Assembly: GCA_937929835.1 (NCBI GenBank)
Contig: CALFUU010000170.1
Location: forward strand, 1-64,000
Reading direction: 5' to 3'
Source: an uncultured Saprospiraceae bacterium
Lineage (GTDB): Bacteria > Bacteroidota > Bacteroidia > Chitinophagales > Saprospiraceae
DNA: 64,000 nt
In this document: piece by piece, positions 16,871-25,037 of the stretch
Numbering within the stretch: position 1 is the first letter of the stretch
Layout: each line of letters starts with the position of its first letter
Notes under the pieces: generated by a model
What the model was told of the DNA's origin: nothing
The model's input: only the letters and a program-made list of their open reading frames with translations
Databases searched by the model: none
Position numbers and translations under genes: made by a program

Positions 16871-19800
16871 ATGGTGTTGACCGATATTGTGGGTAAGGTA
16901 GGCGTGGTATGCAAGTATGTGCTGTGTTCTTCTTTACTCATCTTAAATCTAGGAAACCAACTTGCAGCTTCAGAAGCTGCACCTCCTCCTCCTTTAGTAT
17001 GTGATGACCAAATTAATGTCTCTTTGGGTCAAGATTGCGAAGCTGTAATTACAGCCGACTTGATTCTAGAAGGCACTTTTACTGGTACATTCACTGTTCT
17101 TATTTCTGGAGTCTCTGGCTCCACAATTACCGCTCCAGGTAACTATGTAGTCACCGTCACTGATGGTACTAATAGTTGTTGGGGGAATATTCTAGTCGAA
17201 AACAAATTAGCACCTGAGTGTAGTGACCAGACTGTACAATTACCATTTTTGTGTGGTGATATAGAAGGTCTTTTGCCTCCAGCTATTACCTCACCTTCTT
17301 GTGTTACTATTGCTGACATCAGGTTTAGTGATCAATTTACAGATGGTGGGTGTGCTGCTTCTACTCTTGTCAGGACTTGGATTATCGAAGGCGATAATGG
17401 TGCGATTGGAAATTGTACAAGTACATATACCACGTCTCCATTTGATGCAGCGGCTATAAGATGCCCGTTACAAGAACCAGAAACTTTTGGTTGTGATGCA
17501 GATCTAAGCCCTGATGGTATCTACGAAAGATTCTTTAAAGAATGTTTCTTAACACTAGCGCCATCTATACAATCTGATCCAGAATCTTTTCCAGCTGAAG
17601 TACAGATATGTATAGATGCAGGTAACAATGCTGCTTACCCTCATTACTACGATGGGACAAGTACGATCAGTCTAAATGGAGCTGTGTGTAATACATTTGC
17701 TGAATATAGAGACATATTGCTTCCTGTCTGTGATGCAGGTCCAGGTTGCGATGGAGCTAACAAAATATTGAGAGAATGGTCTATCTATGAGTGGTGTGAC
17801 TCAGATGGTGATGGAAATCCTTTGGTAAAAAGATGCAATCAAGTATTGGCGGTAACAGACAATGTTGCTCCAGACTTAGAAGTTTCAGACTTTACTTCTT
17901 CAGTAGATCCTTGGGGATGTACTGCGGATATTGTTTTCCCTAAGCCTACTCACTTATTTGATGACTGCTCATCATTCGTTGATTATACGATTACAACAAC
18001 TACGACTGTCGTTACTCCAGCTGGAGACGGTACAGGTGCAGGCACTGGTACTACTGGTGGAACTGGCTCTGGAACTGGTTCTGGTTCTGGCGGTGGTAGC
18101 ACAACCACTGTAATATCTGATCCAGGACTAGCAGGGGTTGCTATAACTTTTGATCCTGACCTGGGTTTTATTGCAGCAGGAGTACCTAGAGGAACTTATA
18201 CTTTCTATTATAACGCTTTTGATTGTTGTGGTAATACAACAGTAGAAGCCGTACAGGTGACAGTAGTAGATGCAACGCCACCAGTAGCCATTACAAAGCA
18301 AGACATTGTAGTTTCACTTATTCCAAATCCAGGAAGCGTAGGTGAACCAGGGATAACAAAAATATTTGCTGAGAATATCGATAACGGCTCATTTGATGGT
18401 TGTGGCGATGTTCAGTTAGAAATTAGAAGAGAAGTTGATGGCTGTGGATTTGATAGTAACCTTACTTTCAACAACGACGGTCATATGCAGGATGATTCAC
18501 TTGATATGGATGGTGGAAAATTTGTCAACTTCTGTTGTAATGATCTAGTTGAGTTTGGTATAGATGAAGACGGTGATGGTGCTGTTGATTATGCTAGATT
18601 CAGAGTATATCTACGTGTGTGGGATGATGGTGATGGAGACGGCACTTTTGGGTCTGCAGGTGATAACTTCAGTGAAGTATGGTCATTTGTAAGATTGGAA
18701 GACAAGTCTAATCCTACTATCGTATGTCCTGGACCTATAGAGATAGAATGTGATGGAGATATCTCAGATATGTCTCAGCTCGGAAGAGCAACGGCATTCA
18801 ATTCTTGCGGTGAATTGGCGACTGGTCACAGAGATATAAATGTGGAATTGTCAAATTGCTTTAGCGGAACTGTCACTAGAGAATGGTTTATAGTTGGAAA
18901 CGAAAGTATCAACTGTATGCAGACAATTACAAAATTAGGCTCTACTCCAGCAGATATAGAATTGACTTTCCCAGATGATAGGATTTTATCTTGCTCAGAA
19001 GAGCTTCCAGATGATGTTCCGACGTGGGTAGCTGGACCTTGTGATCAGATTGCTTATAATGTAGATAGAGATACATTCTTCTTCCAAGAAGGTGCTTGCT
19101 TCAAGATTCTTAACTACTGGACTGTCATCAACTGGTGTACTTATGAGCCAGACAATCCTACTTCAGATGGTATATATTCTGACGTACAAGTGATCAAGAT
19201 TTTTGATGAATCAGCACCAGTAATTGCATGCCCTACAGGTACTCAAGTACTAACGACTATGACAGGTGAGTGCTCTGGACCAGTTATGCTAACCAGCTCT
19301 GCAACGGATGAAGGCCTATGTGCTTCTAACAGTTTAAGATGGGAAGCTCAGGTTGACCTTCAGAGTGATTGGAATATCGATTTTGTATTTTCTAGTAGTA
19401 TGAGTCCATCTTCAGGATTTTATATACCTCCTTCTCTTTCTGGAGAAGAAGTGAAAATAAATGTGCCTGAAGGAGATTCTGGTGAACATAGAGTATTGTG
19501 GAGGGTTTCTGACGGATGCGGAAACAACACGACATGTACTACTTTCTTCACTGTAGCTGATAATGTTCCCCCTACACCATACTGTGTAAACCTAAGTACT
19601 GCTTTAATGGAAACTGGTTCTGTTGATATATGGGCTTGTGATTTTGATCTAGGCGCCTTTGATAACTGTTCAGCACAAGAAGATTTGAGATTTACATTTA
19701 CAGATGTTCCACCTGCGGATGATCCTGACTATAATCCTTTAGCACAATGTTCTGCAAGAACTTTTGATTGTGACGATGTGATTAATCCAGCAGGTACTAT

Positions 19801-21124
19801 TGTACCGGTCAATGTATATGTGTGGGATACAGATGGCAATTCTGATTTCTGTACAGTATTCTTAACGCTAGTTGATAATAATGGCAACTGTCCTGATGGC
19901 TCTGGAAGTATCTCTATTTCTGGAGAAATATCTACAGAAACGGGACAGATGGTAGAAGATGTAGAAGTATCTCTTGTTAGTAACCAGCCTAACTATCCTA
20001 TAAGTTCTATGACTGACGATTCAGGAATCTATATGTTTGTAACTAACCCTGTAGACCGAGACTATACAGTTTCTGGTACTAAGAATTCAGACTATCTCAA
20101 TGGCGTGAGTACTCTAGATTTAGTTATGATACAAAGACACATATTGGGTATAGAACCAATAACGAGTCCATACAAGTTGGTTGCAGCTGATGTTAATGAT
20201 GATCAGAATATTAATGGTCTTGATCTTGTAGAACTAAGAAAGTTGATACTCGGTATCTACACTGAATTACCACAGAATGACAGTTGGAGATTTATTAATA
20301 CAGGAACGTCTATGGATATACAATTCCCATGGCCACTAGATGAAATCAGAGAAATCTTTGCAGTTCAGAATAATATGATGACAGAGGATTTTGTCGGGGT
20401 CAAAGTTGGAGATGTAAATGATGATGCCGTAGCTAATGCTATGCAAGCACCTGCGGTAGGTAACAGATCCAATGCGGAGCTGACACTAGATTTTGCAGAC
20501 CAAGTGTATGCAGAAGGCGATTTTGTAGAGATGACGCTAAGCTCAGAGCAGGCTTCCGCTCTAGCAGGTATGCAATTTGCATTACAATTTGATGGTTTAG
20601 AGTTAGTTGATCTAGCTGGAAAAGACCTTGAGATTTCAGATAATAATTTTGCGCTAATAGCTGATGATGTAATGAGCTTCTCTTGGAACTCATTAAGTAA
20701 TGTTAATGCCCAAGACTTGATGACAATCAAGTATAGAGCTACTAAGAGTGGAAAGTTGAGTGAAAGCATTACACTTGCATCTACTACAAATGCTGAAGCC
20801 TACATAGGTGGAGCATTAACTACAATCCCCGTCACACTATCCGGCCAAGATAATTCTGAACACGAATTTGTGCTTTATCAAAATAATCCAAATCCATTCA
20901 GAGGAATGACCACTATCAGTTTCAATCTGCCAAGTGAGAGTCCTGTGACCATTACAGTGACTGATGTAACTGGAAAATTGGTTTATGCTGAAGAAGGCGT
21001 GTTCCAGAAAGGAATGAATTCTCTTGACTTCAATACTCAAGGGTGGAACGCATCAGGTCTATTGTACTATACAATAGAAACTGACAACCATTCTGCTACG
21101 AACAAGATGATTGTCTTGAAGTAA
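16871..21124 (+). CDS. Giant T9SS-exported surface protein with Gly/Ser/Thr linker (paralog C)
   Basis: 1417 residues from the ATG at 16871, which places a signal peptide at the N-terminus (hydrophobic VLCSSLLILNLG, cleavage near residue 34); an in-frame GTG at 16820 lies in the leader hairpin. Ig/HYR-like modules carry REWSIYEWC near 300 and NYWTVINWC near 748. A low-complexity Gly/Ser/Thr linker at about 375-418 interrupts a module that is continuous in the paralogs. TPYCVNLSTALM lies near 902. The tail has a dockerin-like pair (~1073-1145; loop DVNDDQNINGLD), a cohesin-like domain (~1201-1326) and a T9SS type A sorting domain (~1332-1417, NNPNPFR). Export is clear; structural or adhesive function is inferred from the domain set. 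Confidence 0.9.
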   Translation: MVLTDIVGKVGVVCKYVLCSSLLILNLGNQLAASEAAPPPPLVCDDQINVSLGQDCEAVITADLILEGTFTGTFTVLISGVSGSTITAPGNYVVTVTDGTNSCWGNILVENKLAPECSDQTVQLPFLCGDIEGLLPPAITSPSCVTIADIRFSDQFTDGGCAASTLVRTWIIEGDNGAIGNCTSTYTTSPFDAAAIRCPLQEPETFGCDADLSPDGIYERFFKECFLTLAPSIQSDPESFPAEVQICIDAGNNAAYPHYYDGTSTISLNGAVCNTFAEYRDILLPVCDAGPGCDGANKILREWSIYEWCDSDGDGNPLVKRCNQVLAVTDNVAPDLEVSDFTSSVDPWGCTADIVFPKPTHLFDDCSSFVDYTITTTTTVVTPAGDGTGAGTGTTGGTGSGTGSGSGGGSTTTVISDPGLAGVAITFDPDLGFIAAGVPRGTYTFYYNAFDCCGNTTVEAVQVTVVDATPPVAITKQDIVVSLIPNPGSVGEPGITKIFAENIDNGSFDGCGDVQLEIRREVDGCGFDSNLTFNNDGHMQDDSLDMDGGKFVNFCCNDLVEFGIDEDGDGAVDYARFRVYLRVWDDGDGDGTFGSAGDNFSEVWSFVRLEDKSNPTIVCPGPIEIECDGDISDMSQLGRATAFNSCGELATGHRDINVELSNCFSGTVTREWFIVGNESINCMQTITKLGSTPADIELTFPDDRILSCSEELPDDVPTWVAGPCDQIAYNVDRDTFFFQEGACFKILNYWTVINWCTYEPDNPTSDGIYSDVQVIKIFDESAPVIACPTGTQVLTTMTGECSGPVMLTSSATDEGLCASNSLRWEAQVDLQSDWNIDFVFSSSMSPSSGFYIPPSLSGEEVKINVPEGDSGEHRVLWRVSDGCGNNTTCTTFFTVADNVPPTPYCVNLSTALMETGSVDIWACDFDLGAFDNCSAQEDLRFTFTDVPPADDPDYNPLAQCSARTFDCDDVINPAGTIVPVNVYVWDTDGNSDFCTVFLTLVDNNGNCPDGSGSISISGEISTETGQMVEDVEVSLVSNQPNYPISSMTDDSGIYMFVTNPVDRDYTVSGTKNSDYLNGVSTLDLVMIQRHILGIEPITSPYKLVAADVNDDQNINGLDLVELRKLILGIYTELPQNDSWRFINTGTSMDIQFPWPLDEIREIFAVQNNMMTEDFVGVKVGDVNDDAVANAMQAPAVGNRSNAELTLDFADQVYAEGDFVEMTLSSEQASALAGMQFALQFDGLELVDLAGKDLEISDNNFALIADDVMSFSWNSLSNVNAQDLMTIKYRATKSGKLSESITLASTTNAEAYIGGALTTIPVTLSGQDNSEHEFVLYQNNPNPFRGMTTISFNLPSESPVTITVTDVTGKLVYAEEGVFQKGMNSLDFNTQGWNASGLLYYTIETDNHSATNKMIVLK

Positions 21125-21146
21125 TATTCAAATCAATATGATATTA

Positions 21147-21181
21147 GGGCTGCACAGTTAATATGTGTAGCCCTTTTTTTG
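21147..21181 (+). terminator. Rho-independent terminator after paralog C
   Basis: GGGCTGCACA pairs with TGTGTAGCCC around a 7-base loop, followed by seven T residues. Confidence 0.88.
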
Positions 21182-21220
21182 TTGAGGTAATCGTGTACCT
21201 TGCAAGTCTAATAGACTTTG

Positions 21221-21703
21221 ATGAGACCAATTTTATTCTTTCTTTTAATTGTAACAATTACCTCCTGCAATAGAAAGTTCTCAGGGGATCTCCAGCAAAA
21301 ACCTGGTGGCTTAGAGATTATGCACCCTTTTGGATTTGTAAATGCTACAGATCTATCAGAGGTGTTGTTTTTTGCTAAGGCGGAGAATAAGTTGGTATTT
21401 TTGGATGTATACACAGATTGGTGCCTCCCTTGTCAGATTATGGATGAAGATGTCTTCTCTAATAATGAGCTAGCGCATTACTACGATGAGAGATTTGTCT
21501 CCTATAAAGTTAACGCCGAGAAAGGTACTGGTCCTCTTATTGCGATTAATTATGATGTGCCAGCTTATCCCACACTGCTGTTTCTCAATACAGAGGGTGA
21601 GGTACTCGTTAAGAAACTCGGATCAGCAAGGCGGTTAGAAATGTTTGATCTAGCTGATGAGGCGGTAGCTAAAGGAGTGATGCCAGAAGAGAGCGACAAT
21701 TAG
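21221..21703 (+). CDS. Thioredoxin-like lipoprotein
   Basis: 160 residues from the ATG at 21221; a TTG one codon upstream is not needed. The N-terminus is a lipoprotein signal with lipobox ITSC at Cys16. The thioredoxin fold carries the active site WCLPC near residues 67-71 and the conserved cis-Pro region VPAYPTLLFL. It would act as a membrane-anchored periplasmic thiol-disulfide oxidoreductase. Its place after the Cys-rich paralog C is suggestive of a role in disulfide handling, but the terminator between them shows separate transcription. Confidence 0.88.
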   Translation: MRPILFFLLIVTITSCNRKFSGDLQQKPGGLEIMHPFGFVNATDLSEVLFFAKAENKLVFLDVYTDWCLPCQIMDEDVFSNNELAHYYDERFVSYKVNAEKGTGPLIAINYDVPAYPTLLFLNTEGEVLVKKLGSARRLEMFDLADEAVAKGVMPEESDN

Positions 21704-22054
21704 GGGTGTCGCCAAATCCAGATTGTAAGCCTTTAGGTTTCCTTTCTGAGGAATGTGAATGTTTGAGCCTAATCTCTGATAAGCTATAATCTTCATTATT
21801 TCAGATTCGCCTTTGCTTAGAAAGGTGTATCTCAGCACTATTACTTTCCTATACAAAAAACATATAACCTTAATTGTCAGTTGTTTATGTCGCATTAGGT
21901 ATAAATAGGGGTTGTGTTTTGCCATTTTCATACTTAATTATTCTGAATAAGAGTTTTAAAGGAACCTAGAGGAACGAATATTGTTAATAGTGTCGAGGGT
22001 TAATGAATCTAAAATTAGATCTTGTTACCTTTGCTCACGCTTTAGAGAATAGCT
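21704..22054. other. Gene-poor interval before the cassette-like segment
   Basis: A 351-base AT-rich stretch with no convincing gene on either strand; a 93-codon reverse frame lacks family features and overlaps the thioredoxin gene. Near the right end is the TACCTTTG promoter element for the small ORF at 22055. Confidence 0.5.
22026..22033 (+). promoter_or_regulatory. Candidate -7 element (TACCTTTG)
   Basis: TACCTTTG matches TAnnTTTG and ends 21 bases before the ATG at 22055, placing the expected transcription start about 15 bases before the start codon. This is the best evidence that the small ORF downstream is expressed. Confidence 0.5.
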
Positions 22055-22264
22055 ATGAAATCAGCAAAAACAGACTTTCAGACCAGACTAGCAAGCATAC
22101 AGGATTATGTTAAGACTAACTCGGGTGTTAATACTGGGATAGATGTGGATTTCGCTAAGTCTTCTGGTATTCAAATCAAAAACACTGAAACTCCTTCAGA
22201 AGAGATTGACTTGTTTACCAACTCTAGTAATTCTGCTATTGCCTTAGCTTGGTTAGAGGCCTAA
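22055..22264 (+). CDS. Small hypothetical protein (69 aa), possibly the 5' part of an interrupted gene
   Basis: No family is recognised. The protein is hydrophilic with no signal peptide. It has an ATG start with a good promoter element 21 bases upstream. The TAA stop is followed in the same frame, after 5 sense codons, by a further 176 open codons, so this may be the first part of a ~250-codon gene split by one nonsense change. Both halves look cytoplasmic. Confidence 0.45.
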   Translation: MKSAKTDFQTRLASIQDYVKTNSGVNTGIDVDFAKSSGIQIKNTETPSEEIDLFTNSSNSAIALAWLEA

Positions 22265-22279
22265 ACCAATTTTACCAGA

Positions 22280-22810
22280 TTGACTCTGTTGGACAATTAC
22301 CTTTTAGATTTTGATTTAGAGAAAAGAGAAAGGGAAATCCAAAGGGGATTAAATTTATTTTCTAAATATAAGACTGGTGTTAATTACATTAATGATGCGG
22401 CGCTTAAAATAACAGGTGTTTATGCAAGCATTTTAAGTCAGAAGATAAAAGACCTTATTCCCAAAAGGATAAGTAAGTTTAAAATGGGTGCAATCACTGC
22501 ATTAACAGTAGTAAAATTACAACCTATTCAAATCGGTGATAGTGATGCAGAAAAGAAGCTAGAAAGAGAATTAAATGCAGAGTTAGCATTCTTTTTGGCA
22601 ATGAATTTGATTTTAGACATGAACAATCCTAATGGATATGAACTTGGAAGTGGCATTGAGACCCTTGATGAGTCGGCAATAGCTATTAAATCTCAACACA
22701 TCTCATATCTGAAGCTAAAGGAATTTAATGATTTTCCTGTCTTTCCAGTTGCGTCTTTTTATTATTGTTTCTTTCTATTGAATGTCAATAAGTTTATGGC
22801 ATTTCCATAG
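22280..22810 (+). CDS. Hypothetical protein (176 aa), in frame with the upstream small ORF
   Basis: No family is recognised. It is rich in Lys, Glu and Leu and looks alpha-helical (EKREREIQRGLNLFSKYK near the N-terminus), with a hydrophobic C-terminal stretch. The only early start is a TTG at 22280; the first ATG comes much later, which weakens it as a free-standing gene and favours its being the 3' part of the ORF begun at 22055. It is followed 42 bases later by an attC-like inverted repeat, as in an integron cassette. Confidence 0.45.
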   Translation: MTLLDNYLLDFDLEKREREIQRGLNLFSKYKTGVNYINDAALKITGVYASILSQKIKDLIPKRISKFKMGAITALTVVKLQPIQIGDSDAEKKLERELNAELAFFLAMNLILDMNNPNGYELGSGIETLDESAIAIKSQHISYLKLKEFNDFPVFPVASFYYCFFLLNVNKFMAFP

Positions 22811-22852
22811 AATTTCGTGCAGTTGTAATTACGTAATTGCATCAAACAAACC

Positions 22853-22902
22853 GCCTAACTACCAACTACCATAAGCAGTTGGGCCAGTACTAGACGTTAG
22901 GT
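22853..22902 (+). repeat. attC-like imperfect inverted repeat
   Basis: GCCTAAC (22853-22859) and GTTAGGT (22896-22902) fit the integron attC core patterns RYYYAAC and GTTRRRY. Inside them ACCAACT (22861-22867) pairs with AGTTGGG (22877-22883), and outside AACC pairs with GGTT. The spacing between outer and inner arms is lopsided (1 and 12 bases), unlike a standard attC, and no integrase gene is in view. It is either a cassette recombination site or an unrelated hairpin. Confidence 0.35.
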
Positions 22903-23036
22903 TGGTTATAAGTTTTTGTAAGTTATGCCTATAAAGGACAGATACATCTTATTAGCTGAGCTGAATGTTCTAAGCTTGGTGTAGTTGTTTGCTTTCGCGC
23001 AAGTGTATCAAGAAAACAGTAATGATTTTCCTTTAC

Positions 23037-24404
23037 TTACTTTCCTATGCAAAAACTAGAAAAGATATTCTCTAATAAGTCATCTGTACTTATTTCTCCT
23101 GTTATCAGCCCAATTTGATAAAGGCAATCTCTGATATGGATGGCCAACAAATCACCAGTAAGCCCATTCTGAAGGCCTAGCTCAACCTCAGCTATAGCGA
23201 TCTTGGTTTTATGTAAGGCATCGAAGTGTCTTTGGTTGGTCAGTATGGCAGAGTCTGTGATTTCCTCAGAGATGACCAAGCCAGACATTTTAGATTTTAG
23301 TTCTTTAATATTGCTACCCTTCATCGCTGAGCACTGAAGGTAGGGGAACTCTAGTTGTTCGAGATGGAGTGTGGAATCGGAAATGACGCTGATATCCGAT
23401 TTGTTAAGTATCATCAACATCTTGCCCGTATAATCCAAGTCACTAATCTCGGAGATAACATTATTCAAATCACTAAGGTTGGAGCTGTCAACTACATAGA
23501 GTACAAGATCTGCTAGTTTGAGCTTGGCTTTGGCTTTTTCGATGCCTACTTTTTCGATATGGTCTTCGCTTAGGTGTAGACCTGCAGTATCGGTTAGGAT
23601 ATATTTAATGCCTTCAAGGATAAGTTCTTCTTCTATAGTATCTCGAGTAGTGCCTGCTTGAGCCGAGACGATTGCACGATCATCTTGGAGTAAGGCATTG
23701 AGTAGGGTAGACTTGCCCGCATTAGGCTTGCCAGCTATGACAGTCTTGAGGCCTAACTTGATGGCATTACCTGCTTCATAAGAGCTTAGCAGTTTAGAGA
23801 CTTCAGATTTGAGCGCTGACACTGTTGCTTTCAGTTGGCTGCGCTCAGCAAATTCAACATCCTCCTCTCCAAAATCCAATTCTAATTCCAAGAGACTAGC
23901 TAACTGAACGAGTTCGTGTCTGAGTTCCTGCAATTTTTGTGAGTAGCCGCCGCGCAGTTGCTCTAGAGCTATCTGGTGGGACTTTTCTGTGTCGGCAGCT
24001 ATGAGATCTGCCACCGCTTCAGCTTGGGTGAGATCTAGTTGCCCATTGAGGAAGGCCCGCATAGTGAATTCGCCCCTTTGCGCCATTCTTGCACCTTTCT
24101 GCAGGAAGGTATTTATAATACTCTGGACGATATATGGAGAGCCGTGACAAGATATTTCAATACTATCTTCTTTGGTATAGCTGGTAGGATTACGGAATAA
24201 ACTAACAAGACAATCATCGATAGGCTGACCTCCAATGCTTTTAAGTGTTCCATAATGAAGGGTATGGGACTTTTTTTGGCTGAGCTGCTTAGAAAACTGT
24301 GAGTTTACCATCTCGATACAACCCTGACCCGATAATCTGACAATGCTGACGGCACCTATACCATTGGCTGTAGCTTGGGCTATTATGATATCCTTGTTTT
24401 CCAT
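23037..24404 (-). CDS. mnmE: tRNA uridine-5-carboxymethylaminomethyl(34) synthesis GTPase MnmE
   Basis: 455 residues from the ATG at 24404, which gives the family start MENKDIIIAQATANG and matches the ~454-residue E. coli protein; in-frame ATGs at 24410 and 24446 are possible. The N-terminal folate-binding domain is followed by a helical region and a G domain with GKPNAGKST (P-loop), GTTRD, DTAG and NKSD. The C-terminus CIGK carries the essential Cys. With MnmG it modifies U34 of certain tRNAs. It is monocistronic here and divergent from the leader of paralog D. Confidence 0.96.
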   Translation of the reverse strand: MENKDIIIAQATANGIGAVSIVRLSGQGCIEMVNSQFSKQLSQKKSHTLHYGTLKSIGGQPIDDCLVSLFRNPTSYTKEDSIEISCHGSPYIVQSIINTFLQKGARMAQRGEFTMRAFLNGQLDLTQAEAVADLIAADTEKSHQIALEQLRGGYSQKLQELRHELVQLASLLELELDFGEEDVEFAERSQLKATVSALKSEVSKLLSSYEAGNAIKLGLKTVIAGKPNAGKSTLLNALLQDDRAIVSAQAGTTRDTIEEELILEGIKYILTDTAGLHLSEDHIEKVGIEKAKAKLKLADLVLYVVDSSNLSDLNNVISEISDLDYTGKMLMILNKSDISVISDSTLHLEQLEFPYLQCSAMKGSNIKELKSKMSGLVISEEITDSAILTNQRHFDALHKTKIAIAEVELGLQNGLTGDLLAIHIRDCLYQIGLITGEISTDDLLENIFSSFCIGK

Positions 24405-24528
24405 AGTCATTGGGTCAAATCTATACCTTTTACAATATGGAAACATATATCATATCGTAGTTTTAATATATGATGCATCATTAATGAGAAAAAAAACTCT
24501 AGAATTTCTCCAAAGTGTCTAATCTTCC

Positions 24529-24536
24529 TATATTTG
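24529..24536 (+). promoter_or_regulatory. Candidate -7 element (TATATTTG)
   Basis: An exact TAnnTTTG match about 19 bases before the structured segment at 24555 and about 500 bases before paralog D. It could start a small RNA or a very long leader. Confidence 0.45.
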
Positions 24537-24554
24537 CAAGGACGAAATAGTTCT

Positions 24555-24677
24555 AAGGAACAAACAAACTCGATCTCACTCTTTTTTAACTATTTGATTG
24601 TCAAGGATTTAGACGAAACTTCCTTGAGTAAAGTCAAATAGTAGTTAATCCTCGGATTAGCTAGTTTGTGTTCTTTT
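24555..24677 (+). ncRNA. Candidate structured RNA (three-stem junction), unknown class
   Basis: Closing stem: GAACA-AA-CAAACT (24558-24570 region) with AGTTTGTGTTC (24663-24673), 11 pairs with a 2-base bulge. Hairpin A: AACTATTTGA...TCAAGGA (24588-24607) with TCCTTGA...TCAAATAGTAGTT (24621-24646). Hairpin B: TAATCC/GGATTA (24646-24659). A -7 promoter element lies just upstream, and TTCTTTT closes the element. It does not match any RNA family I can name. It could be a small RNA, a leader regulator of paralog D, or a mobile-element remnant with imperfect terminal repeats. Confidence 0.35.
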
Positions 24678-25037
24678 AGGCTTATGGGATATTAATTTAT
24701 TCATTAAGTAAGGCTAAATGATATTAAAATATTTCTCTCTCACTCCCCACACAAGCAGCCTCCTCAAGCTGCCCTTTGAAGGGGTTTTTCTATTTGAAGT
24801 ACTCCATTCTTGGAGCTTACCATTTATTTATATTTCCAGATTTAATCTACTTCCCGAAGCCAACGAAATCATTTCTAGATTCGTTACTTCTATACTAACA
24901 ACTGTAACTCGCAGTTGTAGCACTCTTTGTGAATGCTATCTATGTATTACCAGGTGTCTGAGCCGACGAAACTCAGGAGCCTTATTTTGCAAACTCAATC
25001 TCCAGCCCAAGACATTGGGCGATAACTCAATCTCACT

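Larger units (their letters stand above)
24405..25037. other. Long upstream region of paralog D with candidate structured RNA
   Basis: About 630 bases between mnmE and the next giant gene. It contains a TATATTTG promoter element, a predicted three-stem RNA structure (24555-24677), and two further small hairpins at 24756-24783 (GCAGC/GCTGC, then CCCTT/AAGGG followed by five T). I find no convincing protein gene; a 107-codon frame at 24718 overlaps these hairpins and has no family features. Confidence 0.55.

Noticed and set aside
17931-18113. 60-codon frame rich in Leu and Val over the Gly/Ser/Thr linker
   Set aside because: A shifted-frame product of the low-complexity linker DNA.
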